DNA of 64,000 nt. It comes from HGM05190 sp964394205 (GTDB lineage: Bacteria; Bacteroidota; Bacteroidia; Bacteroidales; Muribaculaceae). A program made the position numbers and the translations under genes. Under the pieces are notes generated by a model. The model worked only from the letters and a program-made list of their open reading frames with translations, made no database searches and had not been told where the DNA came from. Each line of letters starts with the position of its first letter. Position 1 is the stretch's first letter. Where the stretch lies: positions 1 to 64,000 of the forward strand of contig CAYMVS010000002.1 in the NCBI GenBank assembly GCA_964394205.1. The letters run 5' to 3'. Of this stretch, positions 40,893-49,172 are shown in pieces.

Positions 40893-40922
40893 CAAAATTA
40901 CTACTTTTTTATTAATTGACAA
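40893..40922 (-). promoter_or_regulatory. Putative promoter of rpsP
   Basis: On the minus strand, TTG at 40922-40920, a 19-base spacer and TAATTTTG at 40900-40893, 62 bases before the rpsP ATG. Confidence 0.65.
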
Positions 40923-40943
40923 GCGGTTTTTTAAATTATTTGC

Positions 40944-40951
40944 TACTTTTG
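40944..40951 (+). promoter_or_regulatory. Putative -7 box for the TPR/HTH regulator
   Basis: TACTTTTG fits TAnnTTTG and lies 40 bases before the ATG at 40992. It is divergent from the rpsP promoter, 22 bases away. Confidence 0.5.
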
Positions 40952-40991
40952 TTGTACATAATTTTTCAGGCAAACCAATCCCATTCCGCCC

Positions 40992-42590
40992 ATGATCCGT
41001 TTTTGCTGCTTTCTTATATCAATGTTTGTGCTGACCACGGCGAGTGTGGCCGGTGGCCGGGCGGTGACCATATCCGGAGAGGACACTGAAAGGGCTTTGT
41101 CGCGACTTGACAAAGAGATTGCCATAAGACAAGTCTACATGGACTCGCGCCGCTCTCTGATCGATTCTCTCAAACGTCTCACCGCCGAGGGGATGCACAC
41201 CCGAGCCTGGCTCGACCATATCCTTCAGCTTGGCGACCTCTATGCCCCTTTCAACAACGACTCGGCCCTGGTCTACTTTGAGCGGGGTCTCGCCCGCGCG
41301 CTCGAGCTTAGAGAGGACTCGTTTATGACGGTGTTCAGGATGAGGCATGCCGTCTACCTCCCTTTGGCCGGTCTTAACGGCGAGGCTCTCGACGAGTTTT
41401 CGTTGATAAACCGCGACTCGCTGACGGCTCGCGGGGGTGCCACCCCGGCATCGTTTTATGACAGCGAGCGACAGCTCCACAGCTATCTCGTGGCGGCCTA
41501 TCGTAAGTATGAACCGCTCAAGCGTCTCCATGAGCAGCATGTCATCGAGGCCCAACGGGCGCTGTTGCAGACACTTGACAGCACAACGGTCAACTACACC
41601 TATGCCTTGGGCGAATATTTCTTCAACACGGGCGACCTGTCAAAGGCCCAGGTGCTACTCGACGAGATTGTGCAGACAGTCGACGAAAGCCGCAACATGT
41701 TTGCCCGCGCCGCCCACCACTTGTCGTCGATCGCACAGGCCCGAGGCGACAACGAGGCCTATATCTACTATCTCGCGCTCTCGGCCATAGGCGACGTCAA
41801 GAGCGCCACCCTCGAGGTGTCGTCGCTGCAGGAGCTTGGCCGCGAGCTGTTTAACCATGGACAAAAAGAACGCGCCTACCTCTATCTGTCAACGGCGCTT
41901 GAAAACGCTGTGAGCTGCCATGCGGCCTCGCGCATGATGGAGAGCGCCGAGGCGCTCCCGACCATCAGTGCCGCCCACCGCAGCGAGATAAGCCACCAGC
42001 AGAAGATTCTCTATATGGTGATTTCACTGATGGCGGTGTTGCTGTTGCTGTTGGGCGCAGCCATGATCTACCTGCGCCGCGACATGAAACGGCTTAGCCG
42101 CCTGCAACGGCGTCTTGAAAAAGCCAACCACGTCAAGGAGTTCTATATCAGTCAGTTTCTCAACCTTTCGTCGATTTATATGGATAAGCTGAACGAGTTT
42201 TGCAAGATCGCCAACCGCAAAATATCGACCGGCAATGTCGATGACCTGTATAAGCTGACCAAGTCGGGCAAATTTGTCGATGAGCAGAGCCGCGAGTTTT
42301 ATGAGGTGTTTGACAATGCTTTCCTGCACCTCTACCCCACGTTTGTGACCGAGGTTGACGCGTTGCTCAAGGATGATTGCAAACTGCAGCTGCTGCCCGA
42401 CGAGACTCTTAACACCGACCTTCGCATCCTGGCCCTGATGCGCCTGGGCATTGACGACTGCCGCCACATAGCGCGGGTGCTCAACTATTCAGTCAACACC
42501 ATCTATGCCTACCGCAACAAGCTGAAAAATCGAGCGCTGAGGCGTGACACCTTTGAGGCCGAAGTGCTCGAGATTGGCAAAGTGAAATAA
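40992..42590 (+). CDS. Membrane-anchored TPR regulator with a C-terminal HTH (DUF6377-type)
   Basis: A 532-residue one-protein signalling candidate. Signal peptide at about 1-20; helical TPR-like repeats in the periplasm at about 50-330 (for example YAPFNNDSALVYFERGLARA); one transmembrane helix at about 336-358 (VISLMAVLLLLLGAAMIYL); then a cytoplasmic coiled coil (LQRRLEKANHVKEFYISQFL) and a conserved region ending in a LuxR-like helix-turn-helix (IDDCRHIARVLNYSVNTIYAYRNKLKNRA). This plan is that of the Bacteroidetes DUF6377 proteins. It would pass an envelope signal directly to DNA; the targets are unknown. It is monocistronic and ends two bases from convergent truA. Confidence 0.85.
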   Translation: MIRFCCFLISMFVLTTASVAGGRAVTISGEDTERALSRLDKEIAIRQVYMDSRRSLIDSLKRLTAEGMHTRAWLDHILQLGDLYAPFNNDSALVYFERGLARALELREDSFMTVFRMRHAVYLPLAGLNGEALDEFSLINRDSLTARGGATPASFYDSERQLHSYLVAAYRKYEPLKRLHEQHVIEAQRALLQTLDSTTVNYTYALGEYFFNTGDLSKAQVLLDEIVQTVDESRNMFARAAHHLSSIAQARGDNEAYIYYLALSAIGDVKSATLEVSSLQELGRELFNHGQKERAYLYLSTALENAVSCHAASRMMESAEALPTISAAHRSEISHQQKILYMVISLMAVLLLLLGAAMIYLRRDMKRLSRLQRRLEKANHVKEFYISQFLNLSSIYMDKLNEFCKIANRKISTGNVDDLYKLTKSGKFVDEQSREFYEVFDNAFLHLYPTFVTEVDALLKDDCKLQLLPDETLNTDLRILALMRLGIDDCRHIARVLNYSVNTIYAYRNKLKNRALRRDTFEAEVLEIGKVK

Positions 42591-42592
42591 AC

Positions 42593-43348
42593 TCAATAGG
42601 TTACATCCCAGAGATAGAGTGCCTGAGGGGGCATGGAGGTCCCGGCGGCACAACGGTCGCGACGCTCGATGACATCTTTGAACTGCTCTACCGACATCTT
42701 TCCGCGCCCAACCTCGACCAACGTGCCGACAACAGCGCGAACCATGTTGCGCAAAAATCGGTCGGCCGTGATGACAAACACATGGGCCCCCTCACCGGCA
42801 TCTATCCACTCGGCGCGCGTCACCCGGCAAATATTGGTCACGGCGTCGGAGTGAAGCTTGGCAAACGAGGTAAAGTCGTCAACCTCGAGCAACAAGGCGG
42901 CGGCACGGTTCATGGCCTCATAGTCAAGGCCGGCCGGCGCCTTCCATGACAGCGAGTAGGCAAAGGGCGACTTGTGGTCGAGAGCATAGTAATGATAGGT
43001 TCTGGAGCGGGCATCAAAGCGGGCATGGAGCCGAGGGTCGACCTCTTCAATTGAATGAATGGCTATATCTCGCCCTATCAGTGAGTTAAGGGCGCGCACG
43101 AGTTTGTCGGGAGCCTCAAGCGGGGTGTCAATGTCAAAATGAGCCACCATCAGCCGGGCGTTGACGCCGGCATCGGTGCGCCCGGCGCCTACAATCGCCA
43201 TCGGACGCCGCAAAACCGTCGTGAGGGCATCTTCGATCACACTCTGCACCGACACAGCGTTGGGCTGACGCTGCCACCCGTGAAAAGGGGCTCCGTTGTA
43301 AGACAACCGCATGAAGTAGCGATGATGGCTCGCCGCTGTCTCGCCCAT
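42593..43348 (-). CDS. truA: tRNA pseudouridine(38-40) synthase
   Basis: Isomerises uridines 38-40 in the anticodon arm of tRNAs. It has 251 residues. The catalytic Asp is in AGRTDAGVNA, near residue 60; other family segments are YNGAPFHGWQRQPNAVSVQ and FLRNMVRAVVGTLVEVGRG. The ATG at 43348 overlaps the speA stop (TGATG), so it is translationally coupled to speA. A later ATG at 43312 would also start at a plausible place. Confidence 0.95.
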   Translation of the reverse strand: MGETAASHHRYFMRLSYNGAPFHGWQRQPNAVSVQSVIEDALTTVLRRPMAIVGAGRTDAGVNARLMVAHFDIDTPLEAPDKLVRALNSLIGRDIAIHSIEEVDPRLHARFDARSRTYHYYALDHKSPFAYSLSWKAPAGLDYEAMNRAAALLLEVDDFTSFAKLHSDAVTNICRVTRAEWIDAGEGAHVFVITADRFLRNMVRAVVGTLVEVGRGKMSVEQFKDVIERRDRCAAGTSMPPQALYLWDVTY

Positions 43349-45246
43349 CAATTCTTCTCAAGATAGGTGTAACCATAGAGCCCCGAGCGATAGTTGCTCA
43401 AAAACTCACGCCCCTCCTCGGGGGTAATGCTGCCAGCCTTCATCGAGGCCGTCACCCACTTCTCGACATTGCGTGCAAGCTGCTTGGGACTGAACTGTAC
43501 ATAGTCAAGCACCTCGGCAACAGTCTCGCCGTCGATGATGCGCTCAATCTCGTAATGATCCTTGTAGACATTGATGTGCACAGCATTGGTGTCACCAAAC
43601 AGGTTGTGCATATCACCCAAAATCTCCTGATAGGCACCCACGAGGAACACCCCGAGATAGTAATTCTCGCCGGCTTTGACGGCATGGACCGGCAACGAGT
43701 TTGAGGTGCCGTGAACCGAGATGAAATTGTTGATCTTGCCGTCGCTGTCACATGTGATGTCCTGAATGGTGCAGTGACGAGTTGGCTTCTCGTCGAGGCG
43801 CGTGATCGGAATTATTGGAAACACCTGGTCGATGGCCCACGAGTCGGTGAGCGACTGGAATATAGAGAAATTGCAGAAGTACTTGTCGGGCAACATTTTA
43901 GAAATCTTGCGCAGCTCCTCGGGAGGATGTTTCATCGAGGCGGCAATCTCGCCAATCTCGCGCGCTATTGACCAGAAAAGTTTCTCGATCTGGGCGCGTG
44001 TGGTCAGGTCCAGGAGCCCCAGGCTGAAGAGGTCGAGCGCCTCCTCCCTGATTTGCAGCGCGTCGTGCCAACTCTCAAACAGGCGCGGCTGGGAGAGCCT
44101 GTCCCAAATCTCATAGAGCTCGCGGGCCAGCTCGTGAGCCTCGGGGCCGATAACCTCGGAATCGTTCCACGCCGGCAGCGAGGTGGTCTCAAGCACGTTG
44201 ACAATCAACACCGAGTGGTGGGCTGTCAGCGAGCGGCCGCTCTCGGTGATGATGTTGGGCTGACGCAGGTTGTTTTTGACGCATGTGTCGACAAGGGCCG
44301 ACACCGAGTCGTTGGCATACTCCTGTATGCTGTAGTTCATCGAGCTCTCCGACGCTGAGTTGCGGGTGCCGTCATAGTCCACCCCCAAGCCACCGCCAAT
44401 ATCTATGAAGTCTACCTCAAAGCCCATCTTGCTCAGCTGCACATAAAACTGTGTCGCCTCGCGCAGGGCCGTCTTGATGCGTCTGATCTTGGTTATCTGA
44501 CTGCCAATGTGGAAATGGATCAGCTTGAGGCACTGCTTGAGCTTGTTTTTCTCGAGAAAATCGAGCGCCTCGAGCAGCTCGCTCGAGTTGAGACCAAACT
44601 TTGACTGGTCACCGCCGCTCTCCTCCCATTTTCCCGAGCCCGACGATGACAGCTTGATGCGTATGCCGACATTGGGTATAATGCCGATGCGCTTGGCGAT
44701 GGTCGCTATCAGCTTAAGCTCGTTGAGCTTCTCGGCCACCAGAAAGATGCGGCGCCCCATCTTTTGGGCCAGCAGGGCCAGCTCGACATAATTCTCATCC
44801 TTATAGCCGTTGCAGATTATCAGCGCGTTCTCGGCGATGTTGGTGGCAAGCACGGCGTGGAGCTCGGGCTTTGAACCGGCCTCAAGGCCGATGTTGAACT
44901 TTTTGCCATGAGTCACAATCTCCTCCACCACCGGCCTCATCTGGTTGACCTTGATGGGATAGATGATGAAATTCTGCGCCTTGTAGTCATACTCCTGGGC
45001 CGCGCGCTTAAAACAACTCGAGATTTTCTCGATCCGATGGTCGAGGATATCGGGGAAACGGAGCAGCACGGGGCATGTGACATCTTTCACCTGCAACTCG
45101 TCGAGCACCTCCTTGAGGTCTACCGAGGCATAACCCTCGCGCGGAGTGACCTCCACGTGCCCGCGGTCGTTGATACCAAAGTACTGCCGTCCCCAGCCAC
45201 TTATGTTGTACAGCTCGGCACTGTCTTCAATGCGCCATCTTCTCAT
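43348..45246 (-). CDS. speA: Biosynthetic arginine decarboxylase
   Basis: A PLP-dependent fold-III decarboxylase (632 residues) that makes agmatine from arginine, the first step of the arginine route to putrescine. The PLP lysine lies in IIYPIKVNQMRPVVEE (about 100-115); other landmarks are ICNGYKDENYVELAL, LIHFHIGSQI and FIDIGGGLGVDYDGT. The ATG at 45246 is used, not the in-frame TTG six bases upstream. It is the first gene of speA-truA. The carboxynorspermidine decarboxylase gene is about 8 kb away, so part of the polyamine pathway is encoded here. Confidence 0.95.
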   Translation of the reverse strand: MRRWRIEDSAELYNISGWGRQYFGINDRGHVEVTPREGYASVDLKEVLDELQVKDVTCPVLLRFPDILDHRIEKISSCFKRAAQEYDYKAQNFIIYPIKVNQMRPVVEEIVTHGKKFNIGLEAGSKPELHAVLATNIAENALIICNGYKDENYVELALLAQKMGRRIFLVAEKLNELKLIATIAKRIGIIPNVGIRIKLSSSGSGKWEESGGDQSKFGLNSSELLEALDFLEKNKLKQCLKLIHFHIGSQITKIRRIKTALREATQFYVQLSKMGFEVDFIDIGGGLGVDYDGTRNSASESSMNYSIQEYANDSVSALVDTCVKNNLRQPNIITESGRSLTAHHSVLIVNVLETTSLPAWNDSEVIGPEAHELARELYEIWDRLSQPRLFESWHDALQIREEALDLFSLGLLDLTTRAQIEKLFWSIAREIGEIAASMKHPPEELRKISKMLPDKYFCNFSIFQSLTDSWAIDQVFPIIPITRLDEKPTRHCTIQDITCDSDGKINNFISVHGTSNSLPVHAVKAGENYYLGVFLVGAYQEILGDMHNLFGDTNAVHINVYKDHYEIERIIDGETVAEVLDYVQFSPKQLARNVEKWVTASMKAGSITPEEGREFLSNYRSGLYGYTYLEKN

Positions 45247-45249
45247 CAG

Positions 45250-45287
45250 CAAAAGTATTTTCAGTTAGTTTTCGACCTACAAAAGTA
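45250..45287 (-). promoter_or_regulatory. Putative -7 boxes for speA
   Basis: Two copies of TACTTTTG on the minus strand, at 45287-45280 and 45257-45250. The first gives a leader of about 30 bases; the second lies three bases before the ATG. The first is the more likely promoter. Confidence 0.45.
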
Positions 45288-45391
45288 ATAATTTTCACTC
45301 ACAAAATCACACATAATATTCAAATTCATAAAAATTCATCCCAATCAAAAAATTTTACCCTCCACTTGACCGCTACATATAAAAAAATATC

Positions 45392-45399
45392 TATATTTG
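45392..45399 (+). promoter_or_regulatory. Putative -7 box for the OmpA-like/TPR lipoprotein
   Basis: TATATTTG fits TAnnTTTG and lies 82 bases before the ATG at 45482. A TTG at 45366-45368 is 23 bases upstream, slightly beyond the usual spacing. Confidence 0.45.
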
Positions 45400-45481
45400 C
45401 CCGTAAATATGCGGCAACCCGAGCGTTGCCGCCCGTCAATCATGAATCAATAATTTTTCATCACATTTTTATACATTTATT

Positions 45482-47170
45482 ATGAGCAAAAAATTGAGCT
45501 ACTCCCTGCTGTTGGTATCGGGCGCACTCCTGATGACCGGATGCTCCAAAAAGCTGGGCCAGTTTCAAGCCGACTATTTCAAGGCCAATCCCAACCCGCT
45601 CGAGGTGGTCGGGAGCACAGTGCCGGCAGTCGTGACCGGCAACATACCGGCCAAATTCTTTGTCAAGAACGCCGAGGTGACCGTCACCCCGATTCTTACG
45701 TTCAACGGCACCGAGCTGGCCGGCACCCCCATGACATTCCAGGGCGAGAAGGTGCGTGGCAACAACACGACCATCAGCTACAACAATGGCGGCGTGGTGA
45801 CCATCCCGATCAACTATGTGTATCAACCCGAGATGTTGCGCAGCGAGCTTTATCTGGCTTTTGATGTGAAACAAGGTGGCTCAAACTATGTGCTTCCCCG
45901 CGTCAAGGTGGCCAACGGCATCATTGCCACCAACTCTCTGGCCTCGGTCGACGATGTGACCCCGGCGGTTGCTCCCGATAAGTTTCAGCGCGTCATCAAT
46001 GAGAAATATGCCGCCGATATACGTTTCCTCATCAATCAGGCAAACATCCGTGAGTCCGAGCTCCAAAGCGAGGCGATGCGTCGCCTCAACCAGGACCTGG
46101 TGATGGCCAACAACGACACCTCACGTGTCATCACCGAGATCAACATCCAGTCATACGCCTCGCCCGACGGTTCACTCGACTTCAACACCCGCCTGGCCGA
46201 GAACCGTGAGAAAAACACCGAGGCCTACCTCCAGGGGCAGCTCAAGAAAGATGCCATCACCGAGTTTGGCGAGCTGACCGCCAACTTCACCCCCGAGGAC
46301 TGGGAAGGTTTCCAGCGCCTGGTGCAGGCTTCAAACATCCAAGACAAGGAGTTGATCATCAGCGTTCTTCAAATGTATAAAGACCCCGAGGAGCGCGAGC
46401 GTGAGATTCGCAATCTGTCAAACGTCTTCACCACTCTGCAAGACCAGATTCTGCCCCAGTTGCGCTATTCACGCATCACGGCATCGGTCGACGTAGTCGG
46501 CAAGGACAACCAGACCATCAACAATCTTGTTGACAACAACCCGGCCGCCCTTACTGCCGACGAGCTCCTCTATGCCGCCACCCTCACCGACGATCTCAAC
46601 CGCCGCAAGATGATCTACGACACCGTCATCCGCCTCTATCCCGACGACTATCGCGGCTACAACAACCTCGGCATGACCCAATATGCATTAGGCGACTTTG
46701 ACTCGGCTCTCGCCTCGTTCAACAAGGCTGCCCGCCTCAATCCCACCAGCGCCGAGGTCAACATGAACCAAGGTCTCGTAGCCCTCAAAAACAACGACTT
46801 CCGCGCCGCAAACACATCATTTGGTCAGGCAGCAGGTCTTGACGAGCTCGGCCAGGCTCTCGGTGTCTACTACCTCGAGACCGGCGACATCAACGCCGCT
46901 GTAAAAGCCTTTGCCAACGACAAGAGCAACAACGCCGCTCTCGCCCAAATCCTTGCCAAAGACTACAGCAAAGCCCGCTCAACACTGGCTGCCATCAACA
47001 ACCCCGATGCCACCACCTACTACCTGATGGCCATCCTCGGGGCTCGCACAAACAATGAGCAGACAGTTCTTCAAAACCTCCGTCAGGCAGTCAAGCTCGA
47101 CCCCAAGCTGGCCACCCGCGCCATCAACGACCTTGAGTTTGCCAACTTCAACCTCGCTTCCATCCGATAA
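45482..47170 (+). CDS. OmpA-like/TPR lipoprotein
   Basis: A 562-residue lipoprotein. The lipobox is LMTGC, with C21 lipidated. Residues about 40-160 look like a beta-sandwich domain (VTVTPILTFNGTELAG, GVVTIPINYVYQPEM). An OmpA-like segment at about 215-260 contains INIQSYASPDGSLDFNTRLAENR, and TPR helices run from about 360 to the end (YNNLGMTQYALGDFDSALASFNKA). From the OmpA-like segment onward it parallels the protein encoded at 35553. The conserved D and R of peptidoglycan-binding OmpA domains are partly recognisable, so it may link the outer membrane to the cell wall. It is monocistronic, with its own terminator. Confidence 0.85.
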   Translation: MSKKLSYSLLLVSGALLMTGCSKKLGQFQADYFKANPNPLEVVGSTVPAVVTGNIPAKFFVKNAEVTVTPILTFNGTELAGTPMTFQGEKVRGNNTTISYNNGGVVTIPINYVYQPEMLRSELYLAFDVKQGGSNYVLPRVKVANGIIATNSLASVDDVTPAVAPDKFQRVINEKYAADIRFLINQANIRESELQSEAMRRLNQDLVMANNDTSRVITEINIQSYASPDGSLDFNTRLAENREKNTEAYLQGQLKKDAITEFGELTANFTPEDWEGFQRLVQASNIQDKELIISVLQMYKDPEEREREIRNLSNVFTTLQDQILPQLRYSRITASVDVVGKDNQTINNLVDNNPAALTADELLYAATLTDDLNRRKMIYDTVIRLYPDDYRGYNNLGMTQYALGDFDSALASFNKAARLNPTSAEVNMNQGLVALKNNDFRAANTSFGQAAGLDELGQALGVYYLETGDINAAVKAFANDKSNNAALAQILAKDYSKARSTLAAINNPDATTYYLMAILGARTNNEQTVLQNLRQAVKLDPKLATRAINDLEFANFNLASIR

Positions 47171-47190
47171 CCATTAGCGACACAATAGTT

Positions 47191-47238
47191 CAAGAGGGTG
47201 TATCATAACTGACTATGATACACCCTCTTGGGTTTTTT
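47191..47238 (+). terminator. Terminator of the OmpA-like/TPR lipoprotein gene
   Basis: A perfect 17-bp inverted repeat (47191-47207 and 47214-47230) with a 6-base loop, followed by GG and six T. Confidence 0.92.
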
Positions 47239-47264
47239 CGTGCCGGTAGCCTTTAAGGGGCATT

Positions 47265-47663
47265 TTATTTTGTGGAGAGCGAGAGGTGCAACCGGCAACG
47301 GCACACATAATAGCTCAGGTAGCCCAGCAAGATGGCTCCCGACGAGTTTGCCACAAAGTCATAGATATCGCAGGCACGGTTGACCACCTCTGTGCCCTGC
47401 AGCAACTCAATCAAACCGCTCACAGCCGCCACCAAGACAACAATCAGCGTTGCCCCGGCAAGTGAAAGCCTCGTCAACCGGCGCGACATGTCAAAGACAA
47501 CCGCTGCGCTCCACACACCAAACATCGCAAAATGGGCCATTTTGTCCCATCCGTTGAAAGTCGGGATGAGCGGAGGCGGGATCGGACTCGGGGTAAGTGT
47601 CAGGTAGACAATCGCCAAAAAGATAATCACTGAGAGCCAGGGGAATGGTTTGGAATTATTCAT
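47265..47663 (-). CDS. VanZ-like family membrane protein
   Basis: A 132-residue membrane protein with four hydrophobic helices. The motif GWDKMAHFAMFGVWS, followed by the later GLIELLQ and VANSSGAILGYL-like segments, is the signature of the VanZ-like family (WDKxxHFxxF...E...D...N..G). VanZ itself gives low-level teicoplanin resistance, but most family members are uncharacterised and this one lies outside any van cluster. It is a single gene with its own -7 box. Confidence 0.88.
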   Translation of the reverse strand: MNNSKPFPWLSVIIFLAIVYLTLTPSPIPPPLIPTFNGWDKMAHFAMFGVWSAAVVFDMSRRLTRLSLAGATLIVVLVAAVSGLIELLQGTEVVNRACDIYDFVANSSGAILLGYLSYYVCRCRLHLSLSTK

Positions 47664-47689
47664 TGTGCAGGTGAATTTAAATGTCTGGA

Positions 47690-47697
47690 CAAAATTA
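47690..47697 (-). promoter_or_regulatory. Putative -7 box for the VanZ-like gene
   Basis: TAATTTTG on the minus strand, 26 bases before the ATG at 47663. Confidence 0.5.
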
Positions 47698-47743
47698 GTT
47701 TAGAAAATCAAACAAATCTATTACAAAATGTTAAAAAATATCG

Positions 47744-47751
47744 TATCTTTG
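47744..47751 (+). promoter_or_regulatory. Putative -7 box for the sodium symporter gene
   Basis: TATCTTTG lies 20 bases before the ATG at 47772. The region upstream is AT-rich with no clear -33 box. Confidence 0.5.
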
Positions 47752-47771
47752 CGACAAATTTTGACAACAGG

Positions 47772-49133
47772 ATGAAAAAAGTTAAATTCAGCTCAAAGAT
47801 AGGACTCATCGCGGCCACCGTGGGCTCGGCTGTCGGTCTGGGCAATGTGTGGCGATTTCCCGCCGAGACACAGGCCAATGGAGGCGCGGCGTTTTTATTG
47901 ATCTACATTTTATGTGTGCTTTTGCTTGGCATACCTGTGATGATATCGGAGTTCTCTCTCGGACGTGGTGGACAGAGCGATGCCGTCGGCTCCTTCAAAA
48001 ACCTCGGGGCAAAACGGTCCTGGTGGGGCATCGGAGTGCTCGCCATCGTTGCAAGCTACATGATCTTATGTTTCTACATGGTGGTGGCCGGATGGACGTT
48101 TGAGTATCTTTGGCAGTCGGCCACAGGCTCTCTTTATGAGGCAGTCTCGGCGAGCAGCAACTCATCGGCCACCTTTGCCAATCGCATGAACGAATTTATC
48201 GGTGACGGTTGGAACGCCTCGATAAACACCTATATCGTGTTGATAATCAACATTGTGATTCTCCTTTTAGGAGTACAAAAGGGCATTGAGCGGTTGTCAA
48301 ACATACTGATGCCTCTTCTCTTCCTGTTGCTGCTCGTTTTCTGCTTTGCGTCACTGTCGCTGCCAAGAGCCGCCGAGGGTGTCTCGTTCTTCCTTCGCCC
48401 CGACTTCTCAAAAGTCACGCCCTCGGTGATACTCAACGCGCTCGGTCAGGCCTTTTTCTCCCTGTCGTTGGGCATGGGTATCCTGATAACCTATTCCTCC
48501 TACTTCCCGTCGACCACCGTCCTTTCACGCACGGCTTTCACCGTGTCGCTTCTCGACATGCTCGTGGCGGTGCTGATGGGATTGATTATCTTCCCCGCCG
48601 TGACCTCGTTCAACCTGACGGGCGAGAGCCTGCTCGGAGCATCACTGGTGTTTATCACCCTGCCTGAGGTTTTCACCCACATGCCGCTCACCCAACTGTG
48701 GTCGGTGCTCTTCTTCCTGCTGCTTTTAGTGGCTGCGCTGACCTCAACCATATCCATCTCGGAGGTGACCATCGCTTTCCTGCAAGACCGGTTCAACAAA
48801 TCGCGCGTCAAAGCTGTGCTCATCGCCATGCTGCCCCTCTTTTTGCTGTCGACAGTGTGTGCCTACTCCCAGGGCAACAGTCCCTTAGCGTTACACGTCG
48901 GGGGAATGACCATCTTTGACGCCCTCGACTATGTAGCCTCCAACATCTTCCTGCCGCTCGGGTCAATCTTCCTGTGCATATATGTCGGTTGGTTTGCCCC
49001 CAAGGGGTTTCTGCACGACCAGCTGACCAACAACGGCACCGTCCGCTCAATCGTCTTCAAACCTATCTTTTTCATCATCCGTTACATCGCGCCCGTCTTG
49101 ATTTCACTCATTCTCGTGTCAAGTTTCCTCTAA
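47772..49133 (+). CDS. Neurotransmitter:sodium symporter family (SNF) transporter
   Basis: An inner-membrane Na+-coupled transporter (453 residues, 11-12 helices) of the LeuT fold. The first helix has the family pattern GLIAATVGSAVGLGNVWRFP, with the unwound Gly/Asn region that binds Na+ and substrate, followed by NGGAAFLLIYILCVLLLGIP and EFSLGRG. Bacterial members carry amino acids such as tryptophan, tyrosine or leucine; the substrate here is unknown. It has its own promoter, and the folP promoter follows directly after its stop. Confidence 0.93.
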   Translation: MKKVKFSSKIGLIAATVGSAVGLGNVWRFPAETQANGGAAFLLIYILCVLLLGIPVMISEFSLGRGGQSDAVGSFKNLGAKRSWWGIGVLAIVASYMILCFYMVVAGWTFEYLWQSATGSLYEAVSASSNSSATFANRMNEFIGDGWNASINTYIVLIINIVILLLGVQKGIERLSNILMPLLFLLLLVFCFASLSLPRAAEGVSFFLRPDFSKVTPSVILNALGQAFFSLSLGMGILITYSSYFPSTTVLSRTAFTVSLLDMLVAVLMGLIIFPAVTSFNLTGESLLGASLVFITLPEVFTHMPLTQLWSVLFFLLLLVAALTSTISISEVTIAFLQDRFNKSRVKAVLIAMLPLFLLSTVCAYSQGNSPLALHVGGMTIFDALDYVASNIFLPLGSIFLCIYVGWFAPKGFLHDQLTNNGTVRSIVFKPIFFIIRYIAPVLISLILVSSFL

Positions 49134-49135
49134 AT

Positions 49136-49166
49136 TTGTGTAACCGGCATTTTTGTTGTAACTTCG
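49136..49166 (+). promoter_or_regulatory. Putative promoter of the folP-cdaA-pcrA-nspC operon
   Basis: TTTG at 49136-49139, a 19-bp spacer and TAACTTCG at 49159-49166 (one change from TAnnTTTG). The folP ATG is six bases downstream, so the leader is almost absent. Confidence 0.6.
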
Positions 49167-49172
49167 CGTGAC

